Source: JBOGXA01 sp050694175
GTDB taxonomy: Bacteria; Actinomycetota; CADDZG01; WHSQ01
Direction of reading: 5' to 3'
Length of the DNA: 64,000 nt
Assembly: GCA_050694175.1 (NCBI GenBank)
Contig: JBOGXA010000002.1
Span: 1-64,000 of the forward strand
The position numbers and the translations under genes are program-made. Positions 56,427 through 64,000 of the stretch are shown here, in pieces; positions within the stretch are counted from its first letter, which is position 1, and each line of letters opens with the position of its first letter. The notes beneath the pieces are model-generated. The model worked only from the letters and a program-made list of their open reading frames with translations. It was not told the DNA's origin and did no database searches.

Positions 56427-56551
56427 GCCGGGACGGGTTCCTCGGCCGGGGTCTTCTCCGGCTCGACCGGACGTGGCTCCTCGGTGGGCCGGACGACCGG
56501 CTCCTCGATGGGCTCCACGATGATCGTGGTCTTTTCCTTGCCGATGTCCAC
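56423..56551 (-). CDS. 42-aa proline/glutamate-rich peptide
   Basis: A short frame starting GTG, MDIGKEKTTIIVEPIEEP, and continuing as Pro-Glu-Arg repeats to the end. A clear AAAGGAG lies just before the start, and its TGA overlaps the next ATG by 4 bases. These two signals are the only support; no family is known to me. It may be a leader that couples translation of the 219-aa protein. Confidence 0.55.
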   Translation of the reverse strand: MDIGKEKTTIIVEPIEEPVVRPTEEPRPVEPEKTPAEEPVPA

Positions 56552-56897
56552 GGTGGCTCCTTTCGATTCCTCTTAGTTGTTTCGGCACCTCGCGGGGTGG
56601 TCTTACCACCCTCCCGCTTATTACGACGAAATTGCCCGATTTGCACCGATTACGCCCGAGGATGGGAGGGCCCGCCCCGCCGAGGGGTTACGGGGCTCGT
56701 CGGGGCGCTGATGACGCGCCGCGTTGCGCGCGCCGATGGACGGTCGGGGGGATAAAACCGTGTCTTGTTGGCAGATGACCCGGCAGCAGTTCGATCGTGT
56801 CTGAGAAAACATCTTGACGCGCGCAAGCAGGGCAAGTTGACTCGTCTACGGAGGTCGAATGGTCGGCTTCCGCGGGTAGAACATCGGGAGGAGGCCT
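56552..56897. other. Intergenic region before glpF
   Basis: No gene seen. An inverted repeat GGGTGGT-CTT-ACCACCC lies at 56595-56611, possibly an operator for the minus-strand trio. Closer to glpF, TTGACT at 56837-56842 could be part of a promoter, but no well-spaced -10 is evident. GGGAGGAGG at 56888-56896 is the glpF ribosome site. Confidence 0.35.
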
Positions 56898-57626
56898 ATG
56901 GACAACAACTTTGTGTCCGAGCTTGTCGGCACCCTGATCCTGATCCTCTTGGGAGACGGTGTCGTCGCGGCGGTTTTGCTCAACCATTCGAAGGCCCAGA
57001 ACGGTGGCTGGATGGTTATCACGATGGGATGGGGCCTGGCGGTCGCGCTCGCGGTTTACGCAACGGCGCCGTTCAGCGGAGGTCACATCAATCCGGCAGT
57101 GACCATCGCCCTGGCGGTCACCAGTGATTTCCCGTGGGGAGACGTGCCCGTGTACATCGCGGGCCAGTTCGTGGGTGCCTTCTTGGGAGCCACACTTGTG
57201 TACCTCGCGTACCTGCCGCACTGGGCGGTAACCGAGGACGCGGGCCTCAAGCTTGCGGTCTTTTCGACCGGACCGGCGATCCGCCGGCCGGCGGCAAACG
57301 TCACGACCGAGATCATCGGCACGGCCATGCTGCTTGCAGGCGTGCTGGCACTCGGCTACGCGGAGGGGCCCTCAGCGGCTGCCGCAGGTGCAGGCCTCAC
57401 GCCTCTCCTGGTGGGCCTCCTCGTTGTCGGTATCGGCCTCTCGTTGGGAGGACCGACTGGATACGCGATAAACCCGGCGCGCGACCTCGGGCCGCGCATC
57501 GCCCACGCGGTGTTGCCGATCGCCGGCAAGGGCGACTCGGACTGGAGCTACTCGTGGGTGCCGGTCGCTGCTCCCGTCGCCGGCGGGATCGCAGGAGCGG
57601 CCATTTACGTAGGGTTGGTTCCTTAG
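56898..57626 (+). CDS. glpF: Glycerol facilitator (MIP family)
   Basis: A 242-aa aquaglyceroporin with six predicted membrane helices. The two NPA boxes are GGHINPAVT and GYAINPARDLGPR; the Asp after the second NPAR is the mark of glycerol-conducting members. First gene of the glycerol operon, directly before dhaK. Confidence 0.93.
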   Translation: MDNNFVSELVGTLILILLGDGVVAAVLLNHSKAQNGGWMVITMGWGLAVALAVYATAPFSGGHINPAVTIALAVTSDFPWGDVPVYIAGQFVGAFLGATLVYLAYLPHWAVTEDAGLKLAVFSTGPAIRRPAANVTTEIIGTAMLLAGVLALGYAEGPSAAAAGAGLTPLLVGLLVVGIGLSLGGPTGYAINPARDLGPRIAHAVLPIAGKGDSDWSYSWVPVAAPVAGGIAGAAIYVGLVP

Positions 57627-57672
57627 CGCGGGCTCGGTGAGCAGGGGGAGTAAACGAAGGGAGTTCGACACA

Positions 57673-58674
57673 TTGAAGAAGCTCATCAACAAGCCCGAAG
57701 ACGTCGTACAAGAGGAGCTTCAGGGTATCGAGAGGGCCCACGCCGATCTGGTGAGGATCTTCTACGACCCTGCTTACATCGTGCGCGCCGACGCGCCGGT
57801 CGACGGCAAGGTCGGCCTCGTGTCGGGTGGTGGTTCCGGCCACGAGCCGATGCATGGAGGCTTCGTCGGTATGGGCATGCTCGATGCGGCATGCCCGGGC
57901 GAGGTGTTTACGTCGCCGACGCCGGATCAGATGATGGAGGCGACCAAAGCCGTCGACGGTGGTGCCGGAGTGCTTCACATCGTCAAGAACTACACCGGCG
58001 ACGTTATGAACTTCGAGATGGCGGCCGATCTGGCCCGCGACGAAGGTATCGAAGTCGAAGCCGTCGTCGTCGACGACGACGTGGCCGTGCAGGACAGCCT
58101 TTACACGGCCGGGCGCCGGGGTGTCGGGACGACCGTCCTCGCCGAGAAGATCTGCGGGGCGGCCGCGGAGGAGAAGCGCGCTCTCAAGGAGGTCGCCGAG
58201 CTGTGCAGGGCTGTGAACGCGAACGGCCGCAGCATGGGCATGGCGCTCACGTCGTGCACGGTTCCCGCAGCCGGAGAGCCGACGTTCGCGCTCGGCGACG
58301 ACGAGATGGAGATCGGTATCGGCATCCACGGAGAGCCGGGCCGGGAACGGGTGTCGCTCGCGTCGGCGGCTGAGATCGTCGAGCGGTTGACTACGCCGAT
58401 CGTCGAGGATCTGCCGTTCAATAAGGGCGACGAGGTGCTCGCCTTCGTCAACTCGATGGGGGGCACACCCCTCATCGAGCTTTACATCGTCTACAACGAG
58501 CTGGCGAAGTTCCTCGACGGGCGGGGGGTCGTGATCACGCGCAATCTGATCGGCCCCTACATCACCTCTCTAGAGATGGCCGGTTGCTCGATCACCCTGC
58601 TCAAGCTGGACGACGAGATGACCAAGCTCTGGGATGCGCCCGTCAACACTCCCGGCTTGCGATGGGGGGTGTGA
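57673..58674 (+). CDS. dhaK: Dihydroxyacetone kinase subunit DhaK
   Basis: A 333-aa substrate-binding subunit. The GGGSGHEPMH loop and GIGIHGEPG, whose His forms the hemiaminal bond with dihydroxyacetone, are intact. TTG at 57673 gives the family start MKKLINKPEDVVQE and follows GAAGGGAG; an upstream GTG at 57637 adds an unrelated 12 residues. Followed by dhaL. Confidence 0.92.
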   Translation: MKKLINKPEDVVQEELQGIERAHADLVRIFYDPAYIVRADAPVDGKVGLVSGGGSGHEPMHGGFVGMGMLDAACPGEVFTSPTPDQMMEATKAVDGGAGVLHIVKNYTGDVMNFEMAADLARDEGIEVEAVVVDDDVAVQDSLYTAGRRGVGTTVLAEKICGAAAEEKRALKEVAELCRAVNANGRSMGMALTSCTVPAAGEPTFALGDDEMEIGIGIHGEPGRERVSLASAAEIVERLTTPIVEDLPFNKGDEVLAFVNSMGGTPLIELYIVYNELAKFLDGRGVVITRNLIGPYITSLEMAGCSITLLKLDDEMTKLWDAPVNTPGLRWGV

Positions 58675-58728
58675 GCGCGGAAGTAGAGTGGTCCGAAGAG
58701 AGTCGATGACGAGCACGGGGGGCATTCG

Positions 58729-59361
58729 TTGAGCGTCGCCTACGAGGACGTCTTGACATGGATCAAGGCGTTCCATTCGACGGTGGAAGAAAACAAGGCG
58801 TACCTCACGAAGCTGGACTCCGCGATCGGCGACGCCGACCATGGGACCAACATGGCGCGCGGGATGAACGCGGTTCTCGTCAAGATCGACGGGCACGAGC
58901 CGGACGACATCGGAAAGCTTCTCAAGACCGTGGGCATGGCTCTGGTGGGAAGCGTCGGAGGAGCCGGCGGACCGCTTTACGGGACCTTGTTCATGCAGAT
59001 GGGATCGGCGAGCACGGGTATGAGCGATGTCGACCTTGCCGGTTTTGCCGAGATGGTGGATGCCGCGGTAAAAGGCGTCCAGATGCGCGGCAAGGCCGAG
59101 GTCGGCGACAAGACGATGATCGACGCGCTGGTGCCGGCCCGCGACGCGCTGAACGAGGCCGCAAGCAACGGGTCGTCGCTGTCCGATGGGCTGAAGAATG
59201 CCGTCGAGGCCGCTCAGCGGGGGATGGAATCCACCACCCCGCTGGTGGCGCGCAAGGGCCGCGCGAGCTATCTCGGGGAACGCAGCGCCGGGCATCAGGA
59301 CCCCGGCGCGACCTCGTCGTATCTATTGCTCAAGACGGCGTCGGAGGTGCTCTCTGGATAA
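58729..59361 (+). CDS. dhaL: Dihydroxyacetone kinase ADP-binding subunit DhaL
   Basis: A 210-aa helical-barrel subunit. The Mg-ADP site IGDADHGTNMARG, then GGAGGPLYGT, and late DPGATS are typical. In PTS-type systems its ADP is re-phosphorylated by DhaM; no dhaM is present in the window. TTG start. Confidence 0.92.
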   Translation: MSVAYEDVLTWIKAFHSTVEENKAYLTKLDSAIGDADHGTNMARGMNAVLVKIDGHEPDDIGKLLKTVGMALVGSVGGAGGPLYGTLFMQMGSASTGMSDVDLAGFAEMVDAAVKGVQMRGKAEVGDKTMIDALVPARDALNEAASNGSSLSDGLKNAVEAAQRGMESTTPLVARKGRASYLGERSAGHQDPGATSSYLLLKTASEVLSG

Positions 59362-59380
59362 ATCAATTCGCGAACCGGAT

Positions 59381-59400
59381 CTAGTGGGGCGTCCCACTAG
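59381..59400. repeat. Perfect palindrome between dhaL and glpK
   Basis: CTAGTGGG and CCCACTAG flank GCGT. No T tract, so not a terminator. The position 24 bases before the glpK ATG suggests an operator or an mRNA structure controlling glpK. Confidence 0.45.
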
Positions 59401-59423
59401 CCTGACAGAGAGGAGGTTGGCCT

Positions 59424-60920
59424 ATGGCTGAGTACGTAGGAGCGCTCGACCAGGGGACCACCAGCACACGTTTCATGATCTTCACGCACGGCGGAGACGT
59501 CGTCGATTACGACCAGAAGGAACACGAGCAGATCTATCCCAAGCCGGGGTGGGTCGAGCACGATGCGAACGAGATTTGGCAGCGTTCGCAGGACGTCATC
59601 AAGGGCGCCCTGGAAAAGGCTGGCATCCAGGCGTCGGATCTTGCCGCCGTTGGGATCACCAACCAGCGCGAGACGACGGTGCTGTGGGAAAAGAACACGG
59701 GTAAGCCGGTCCACAACGCGCTCGTGTGGCAGGACACACGCACGGACAAGATCTGCGACGAGCTGAGTCAGGACGGGGGCCAGGACCGGTTCCGCCTCCA
59801 GACGGGGCTACCGATCGCGACCTATTTCTCGGGGCCCAAGATCAGGTGGTTGCTCGACAACGACTCGAGTCTGCGCGACAAAGCCGACAGCGGCGACGTC
59901 CTGTTCGGCAACATCGACACATGGTGCATCTGGAACCTCACAGGTGGGCCGGACGGAGGCGTGCACGTCACCGATGTGACCAACGCCAGCCGCACCATGA
60001 TGATGAACCTCGACACTCTCGACTGGGACGACGAGATCCTGAAGATCCTCGACGTTCCGAGGTCGATGCTGCCCGAGATCCGGGCGTCGTCGGAGGTCTA
60101 CGGCGAGGCCACTGGAACCCTGCAGGGGATTCCGGTTGCGGGCGATCTGGGCGACCAGCAAGCCGCGGTGTTCGGCCAGACCTGCTACTCGGTCGGAGAG
60201 GCCAAGAACACCTACGGGACCGGTAACTTCCTGCTTCTCAACACCGGAAACGAGGCGGTCCAATCCAAGAACGGGCTGCTGACGACACTCGGTTACAAGA
60301 TCGGTGACCAGAAGCCCGTGTACTGCTTGGAGGGGGCGATCGCGATCACCGGGGCACTGGTCCAGTGGCTGCGCGACAACCTGGGGCTCATCAAGTCCGC
60401 GCCCGAGATAGAGGAGCTGGCGGCGACCGTCGACGACAACGGCGGCTGCTACTTCGTTCCGGCTTTCTCGGGTTTGTTCGCGCCGTACTGGAAGGGCAGC
60501 GCCCGGGGCGTCATCGCCGGTCTGACGAGGTACGTGAACAAGGGGCACATCGCCCGAGCGGTCCTGGAGGCGACGGCGTGGCAGTCGCGCGAGGTTGTCG
60601 ATGCCATGAACGCAGACTCCGGCGTCGAACTCAAGTCACTCAAGGTCGACGGGGGCATGGTCGGTAACGAGCTGTTGATGCAGTTCCAGGCCGACGCTCT
60701 CGGAGTACCCGTGATCCGACCGAAGATCGCGGAGACGACGGCACTCGGCGCGGCCTACGCCGCGGGGCTCGCGGTCGGCTTCTGGAAAGAGGTCGAGGAC
60801 CTGCGCGAGAACTGGCTCGAGGACAAGCGGTGGGACCCGCAGATGGACAAAGGCGAGGTCGAGAAGGAGTACAAGTTCTGGAAGAAGGCGGTCACCCGCA
60901 CCTTCGACTGGGTCGAGTAG
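59424..60920 (+). CDS. glpK: Glycerol kinase
   Basis: A 498-aa FGGY-family kinase converting glycerol to glycerol 3-phosphate. GALDQGTTSTRF is the phosphate-binding loop; GITNQRETT, the FATYFSGPKIRW-like AT-YFSGPKIRW segment and the C-terminal signature LKSLKVDGGMVGNELLMQFQ are present. Strong ribosome site AGAGGAGG. Followed by a terminator hairpin. Confidence 0.96.
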   Translation: MAEYVGALDQGTTSTRFMIFTHGGDVVDYDQKEHEQIYPKPGWVEHDANEIWQRSQDVIKGALEKAGIQASDLAAVGITNQRETTVLWEKNTGKPVHNALVWQDTRTDKICDELSQDGGQDRFRLQTGLPIATYFSGPKIRWLLDNDSSLRDKADSGDVLFGNIDTWCIWNLTGGPDGGVHVTDVTNASRTMMMNLDTLDWDDEILKILDVPRSMLPEIRASSEVYGEATGTLQGIPVAGDLGDQQAAVFGQTCYSVGEAKNTYGTGNFLLLNTGNEAVQSKNGLLTTLGYKIGDQKPVYCLEGAIAITGALVQWLRDNLGLIKSAPEIEELAATVDDNGGCYFVPAFSGLFAPYWKGSARGVIAGLTRYVNKGHIARAVLEATAWQSREVVDAMNADSGVELKSLKVDGGMVGNELLMQFQADALGVPVIRPKIAETTALGAAYAAGLAVGFWKEVEDLRENWLEDKRWDPQMDKGEVEKEYKFWKKAVTRTFDWVE

Positions 60921-60941
60921 TCCGGACAGCCTGAGAGGATT

Positions 60942-60968
60942 GGGGACCGGCGTTGCCGGTCCCCTTTT
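60942..60968 (+). terminator. Terminator between glpK and glpA
   Basis: GGGGACCGGC (60942-60951) pairs perfectly with GCCGGTCCCC (60955-60964) over 3 nt, followed by TTTT. It would reduce read-through into glpABC. The next start is 20 bases further on, with no clear promoter in between. Confidence 0.75.
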
Positions 60969-60987
60969 CTCGCACCCGGAGCGAGTG

Positions 60988-62571
60988 ATGGCTCATCTAC
61001 AAACAGACGTCCTCGTGATCGGTGGCGGCGCGACCGGGGCCGGCGTTGCTCGCGACGCAGCGATGCGCGGCTTCGACGTCATCCTGGTCGAGCGAAAGGA
61101 CCTCGCCGAGGGGACCACCGGCAGGTTCCACGGACTGCTCCATTCGGGGGGCCGCTACGCGGTCAAGGATCCTCGATCGGCGCGCGAGTGCATGGACGAG
61201 AACCGCGTCCTTCGCCACATCGCGGCCGACTGCATCGAGGACACAGGCGGATTCTTCGTTCTGCTTCCCGGTGACGATCCGTCGTATGCGGACGCGTTCG
61301 CAGCGGGGTGCATAGACGCGACCATCCCGGCGGAGGAGGTCGGCGTCGGTGTGGCGCTTCGGCGCGAGCCGCGCCTCACGCCGCGCTCACAACGGGTGTT
61401 CGAGGTCCCCGACGCGGGGATCGACGCGTGGAAGACCGTGTGGGCCTGCGCTCGCTCGGCACTCGAGCATGGAGCGAAGGTGCTTCCCTACCATCCGGTC
61501 GTTTCCGTCCACAGTAACGACGGTCGCATTACGGGGGCCCGCGTCCGCGACGAACGGCGCGACGAGGACGTCGACATCAGCGCCGACTTCGTGATCAACG
61601 CGTCGGGCGCGTGGGCGGGCGAGCTTGCTGACCTTGCGGGGCTAAAGGAGATATCCGTCCTACCCGGCAAGGGGATCATGATCGCGATGAATCACCGGGT
61701 CGTGAACACGGTGATCAACCGCCTGGTGATGCCGTCGGACGGCGACATCATCGTGCCCATCCGAACCGTGAGCGTCATAGGCACCACCGACATCCGCGTC
61801 GCCGATCCCGACGAGCTCCCGATCACGCAGGCGGAGGTCGATCAGATGCTCGACGACGGTGAGCGGCTGGTTCCGGGCTTCCGCGAGCTCCGAGCCCTGC
61901 GGGTGTGGGCGGGAGCGCGGCCCCTCTTCCAGTTCGATTCGGAAGAACTCTCGAGCACGCGCGACGTGAGCAGATCGCACACGCTGATAGACCACCGCGA
62001 GCGCGACGAGGTCGACGGCTTCCTGACGATCACCGGCGGAAAGTTCACGACCTTTCGCAAGATGGCGGAGGAGACGGTCGACGCGATGTGCGAGCAGCTG
62101 GGCGCGTCACGGCCCTGCAGCACGGCCGAGGAACCGCTCCCGGATTCCGAAGGGGGGGCGTACTACCGGCTCGGCTCGCGGCTGGCCGGCCGCGAGGAGA
62201 CGCTTCACGACGATCAGCTCATCTGCGAGTGCGAACTCATCACGCGCCGCCGGCTCGAGGAGGCCATCGAACGCCGAGCGACCACCAACCTGGACGACAT
62301 CCGCCGAACTCTGAGACTCGGTATGGGCCCGTGCCAGGGCGGTTTCTGCATTTACCGCTCGGCCGGCGTTATGCACGCGATTGCCCATCTCGATCATGCA
62401 ACGGCCAATGGCGCGCTCTCCGATTTCCTGCACGAGCGTTGGAAAGGCGTGTGGCCGATCCTCTACGGAGATGGATGGCGACAGTCGCGCTTTGACGACT
62501 GGGTCTACCAGGGTCTGCTCGATGTGGGGCACCTGCCGCCACGCGATCGTCTCGAAAGGCAGCGTGGATGA
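60988..62571 (+). CDS. glpA: Glycerol-3-phosphate dehydrogenase subunit A
   Basis: A 527-aa flavoprotein oxidising glycerol 3-phosphate to dihydroxyacetone phosphate. The N-terminal FAD loop DVLVIGGGATGAGVARDAAMRG is followed by the DAO-type core and, near residue 410 onward, a BFD-like [2Fe-2S] domain (CECELITRRRLEEAI ... GMGPCQGGFC), which marks GlpA rather than aerobic GlpD. ATG at 60988 is chosen; a longer frame runs through the terminator. Overlaps glpB by 4 bases. Confidence 0.93.
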   Translation: MAHLQTDVLVIGGGATGAGVARDAAMRGFDVILVERKDLAEGTTGRFHGLLHSGGRYAVKDPRSARECMDENRVLRHIAADCIEDTGGFFVLLPGDDPSYADAFAAGCIDATIPAEEVGVGVALRREPRLTPRSQRVFEVPDAGIDAWKTVWACARSALEHGAKVLPYHPVVSVHSNDGRITGARVRDERRDEDVDISADFVINASGAWAGELADLAGLKEISVLPGKGIMIAMNHRVVNTVINRLVMPSDGDIIVPIRTVSVIGTTDIRVADPDELPITQAEVDQMLDDGERLVPGFRELRALRVWAGARPLFQFDSEELSSTRDVSRSHTLIDHRERDEVDGFLTITGGKFTTFRKMAEETVDAMCEQLGASRPCSTAEEPLPDSEGGAYYRLGSRLAGREETLHDDQLICECELITRRRLEEAIERRATTNLDDIRRTLRLGMGPCQGGFCIYRSAGVMHAIAHLDHATANGALSDFLHERWKGVWPILYGDGWRQSRFDDWVYQGLLDVGHLPPRDRLERQRG

Positions 62572-63818
62572 TGGTCGACGTCGTCGTGATCGGAGCGGGG
62601 CTCGCCGGGCTCGCATCCGCCCTCCGCCTGTCTCACTCCGGCGCCAGTGTCGTCGTCCTCGCCCGCGGAGTGGGGTCGTTGCACCTCGGAGGGGCGACCA
62701 TCGACGTTCTGGGATATTCGCCGGAGCGGGTGGCGGCGCCGGGGGCCGTGCTGCGAGACCTCGTTGCGTCCACCCCCGACCATCCCTACTCACGGGTAGG
62801 CGTCCATACCGTGGGCGCCGCGATCGATTGGTTCCTCTCCCAAAAAGAACTGGGCCGGTTCGAAGGCGGTCTCGAGCGGAACTTTCTCCTGCCGACGGCC
62901 GTCGGCGGCGTGAAGCCGAGCGCCGTCGTGCCCCAGAGCATCGCGGGAGGCGATGTGGAGCGGGAAGGGACCGTCGTGATCGTTGGGTTCAGCAGGCTCA
63001 AGGACTTCTATCCGGCGCTGGTCGCGGACAATCTCGACGCTGCCGGTGTGCATGCGCGCGCCGTGACCCTGGACGTTCCGCTTCCCGCGCCGTTGACTCG
63101 AGAGGCGGACGTCGGAGGCCTCGGGTACGCGCGCAGCCTCGAGGACAGGGACTTTCTGAAATCTGTGATCGGTGCACTCGAGTCCCAGGTGGAACCCGGA
63201 GACCGGGTTGGATTTCCGGCGGTCCTCGGCACGACGGCGGCGACGACGGTGCCGGTCGAGCTCGCCGACGGGCTCGGGTGCGGTGTGTTCGAGATTCCAA
63301 CGCTGCCTCCGTCGGTGCCGGGCATCCGGCTCTACGAGGCCCTATGTGCCGCGATCAAGGGGGTCGGCGGCCGGATCGTCGTCGGCCCCCTGGTGGTCGG
63401 AGGCCATGGATCGGGGGCGCGCCTCGAGAGCATCGACGTCGACGCCGGAGCGCGCGTCACGGCGTACCGGGCGGACGCGTTCATCCTCGCGAGCGGCGGC
63501 GTGTCGGCCGGCGGCGTGGTCATGGATTCCCGGTGGAGGATCACCGAGCCGGTGTTGGGCCTGCCGGTCTCATACGTTCCGGAACCCGGCGGCGCGCGCT
63601 TCGACGCCGATTACTTTGGGCGGCATCCGGTCGCCCGGGCCGGCATCGCAATCGACGGTAATTGCCGACCGATAAGCGGCGCTGAGCCGGTCTACGAGAA
63701 CGTATTTGTTGCCGGCGCGACGGTCGGTGGCGCCGAACCGTGGCGTGAGGGCTCGGGGAACGGCATCAGCCTGGCCACCGGGTGGCGCGCGGCCGAGTCG
63801 ATAATGCAGGGTATGTAG
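62568..63818 (+). CDS. glpB: Glycerol-3-phosphate dehydrogenase subunit B
   Basis: A 416-aa flavoprotein of the anaerobic-type complex. The N-terminal nucleotide loop DVVVIGAGLAGLASALRLS and the C-terminal NVFVAGATVGGAEPWREGSG segment match GlpB. It bridges GlpA to the membrane-associated iron-sulfur subunit GlpC. Immediately followed by glpC. Confidence 0.9.
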   Translation: MMVDVVVIGAGLAGLASALRLSHSGASVVVLARGVGSLHLGGATIDVLGYSPERVAAPGAVLRDLVASTPDHPYSRVGVHTVGAAIDWFLSQKELGRFEGGLERNFLLPTAVGGVKPSAVVPQSIAGGDVEREGTVVIVGFSRLKDFYPALVADNLDAAGVHARAVTLDVPLPAPLTREADVGGLGYARSLEDRDFLKSVIGALESQVEPGDRVGFPAVLGTTAATTVPVELADGLGCGVFEIPTLPPSVPGIRLYEALCAAIKGVGGRIVVGPLVVGGHGSGARLESIDVDAGARVTAYRADAFILASGGVSAGGVVMDSRWRITEPVLGLPVSYVPEPGGARFDADYFGRHPVARAGIAIDGNCRPISGAEPVYENVFVAGATVGGAEPWREGSGNGISLATGWRAAESIMQGM

Positions 63819-64000
63819 ATGGAGTTAATTCGCGAATCGCTGGATCACTGCGTCAAATGCACCATCTGCGAGAGCTTTTGCCCCGTGTCGAACGCGACTC
63901 CGCTGTTTCCCGGGCCCAAATACGTGGGGCCCCAAGCCGAGAGGTTTCGGAGCGGGGACATCTCTTTTGATGTCTCGCTCGACTACTGCTCCGGATGCGG
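63819..64000 (+). CDS. glpC: Glycerol-3-phosphate dehydrogenase subunit C (partial)
   Basis: The first 60 residues only; the window ends inside the gene. It begins MELIRESLDHCVKCTICESFCP, the first 4Fe-4S motif, followed by LDYCSGCG, the start of the second. GlpC passes electrons from GlpAB to the quinone pool. It starts at the base after the glpB stop. Confidence 0.9.
   Translation, partial: MELIRESLDHCVKCTICESFCPVSNATPLFPGPKYVGPQAERFRSGDISFDVSLDYCSGC

Overview
The window looks like chromosomal DNA of a GC-rich member of the Actinomycetota, probably from an uncultured or deep-branching lineage. The evidence is an actinobacterial integration host factor (mIHF), a PriA without its helicase P-loop, a DUF222/HNH (13E12-type) protein behind a Gram-positive SOS box, F420-linked genes (cofC and an FrhB-like protein), a Tad pilus locus of actinobacterial type, and a complete bacterial 16S rRNA gene. 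The genus cannot be named from sequence alone. Genes are densely packed and mostly on the + strand. Start and stop codons often overlap by 4 bases, and GTG and TTG starts are common. A few genes have no ATG, GTG or TTG start where one is needed (pyrF, gmk, fmt, infC).

Layout. 1-11208: pyrimidine operon pyrR-pyrB-pyrC-carA-(36-aa basic peptide)-(VOC protein)-carB-pyrK-pyrD-pyrF-pyrE, preceded by a PyrR-type RNA loop and a terminator. 11317-12684: SOS-controlled DUF222/HNH gene. 12993-20798: housekeeping run mihF-gmk-rpoZ-coaBC-metK-priA-def-fmt-rpe. 20773-26869: response regulator with a degenerate GGDEF domain, an FMN riboswitch, ribD-ribE-ribBA-ribH, hisG, and an NTF2-like protein. 26899-35469: DUF1844 gene, infC-rpmI-rplT with an attenuator-like leader, rRNA/tRNA methyltransferase, soluble histidine kinase, pheS-pheT, argF, DNA glycosylase. 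35524-39173: class A penicillin-binding protein and tyrS.

39220-42244 is the most unusual part. It holds a stand-alone 16S rRNA gene with its own promoter, processing stem and terminator, and no 23S, 5S or tRNA gene follows it. The 16S gene is interrupted by a 297-nt group I intron inserted after the base equivalent to U1498 of E. coli. P1, P2, P3, P4, P7, P8, P9 and P10 can all be paired by hand. A LAGLIDADG endonuclease gene lies just outside the rRNA unit with its own promoter. The intron splits the target of the common 1492R primer, so PCR surveys would tend to miss this lineage.

42277-50947: LysM and membrane proteins, an Sm-like protein, a BldC-like DNA-binding protein and a Tad/Flp pilus operon (cpaB-like, tadZ, tadA, tadB, tadC, small pilin-like peptide, three TadE/TadG-like proteins). 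51050-56551: HU, small unknown proteins, cofC divergent from an F420 hydrogenase-beta-like iron-sulfur protein, two PlsC-type acyltransferases, and three coupled minus-strand genes of unknown function, one of them a 42-aa peptide. 56898-64000: glycerol operon glpF-dhaK-dhaL-glpK-glpA-glpB-glpC. It combines uptake, glycerol kinase plus a GlpABC-type dehydrogenase, and a dihydroxyacetone kinase pair without its PTS partner DhaM. glpC runs off the end of the window.
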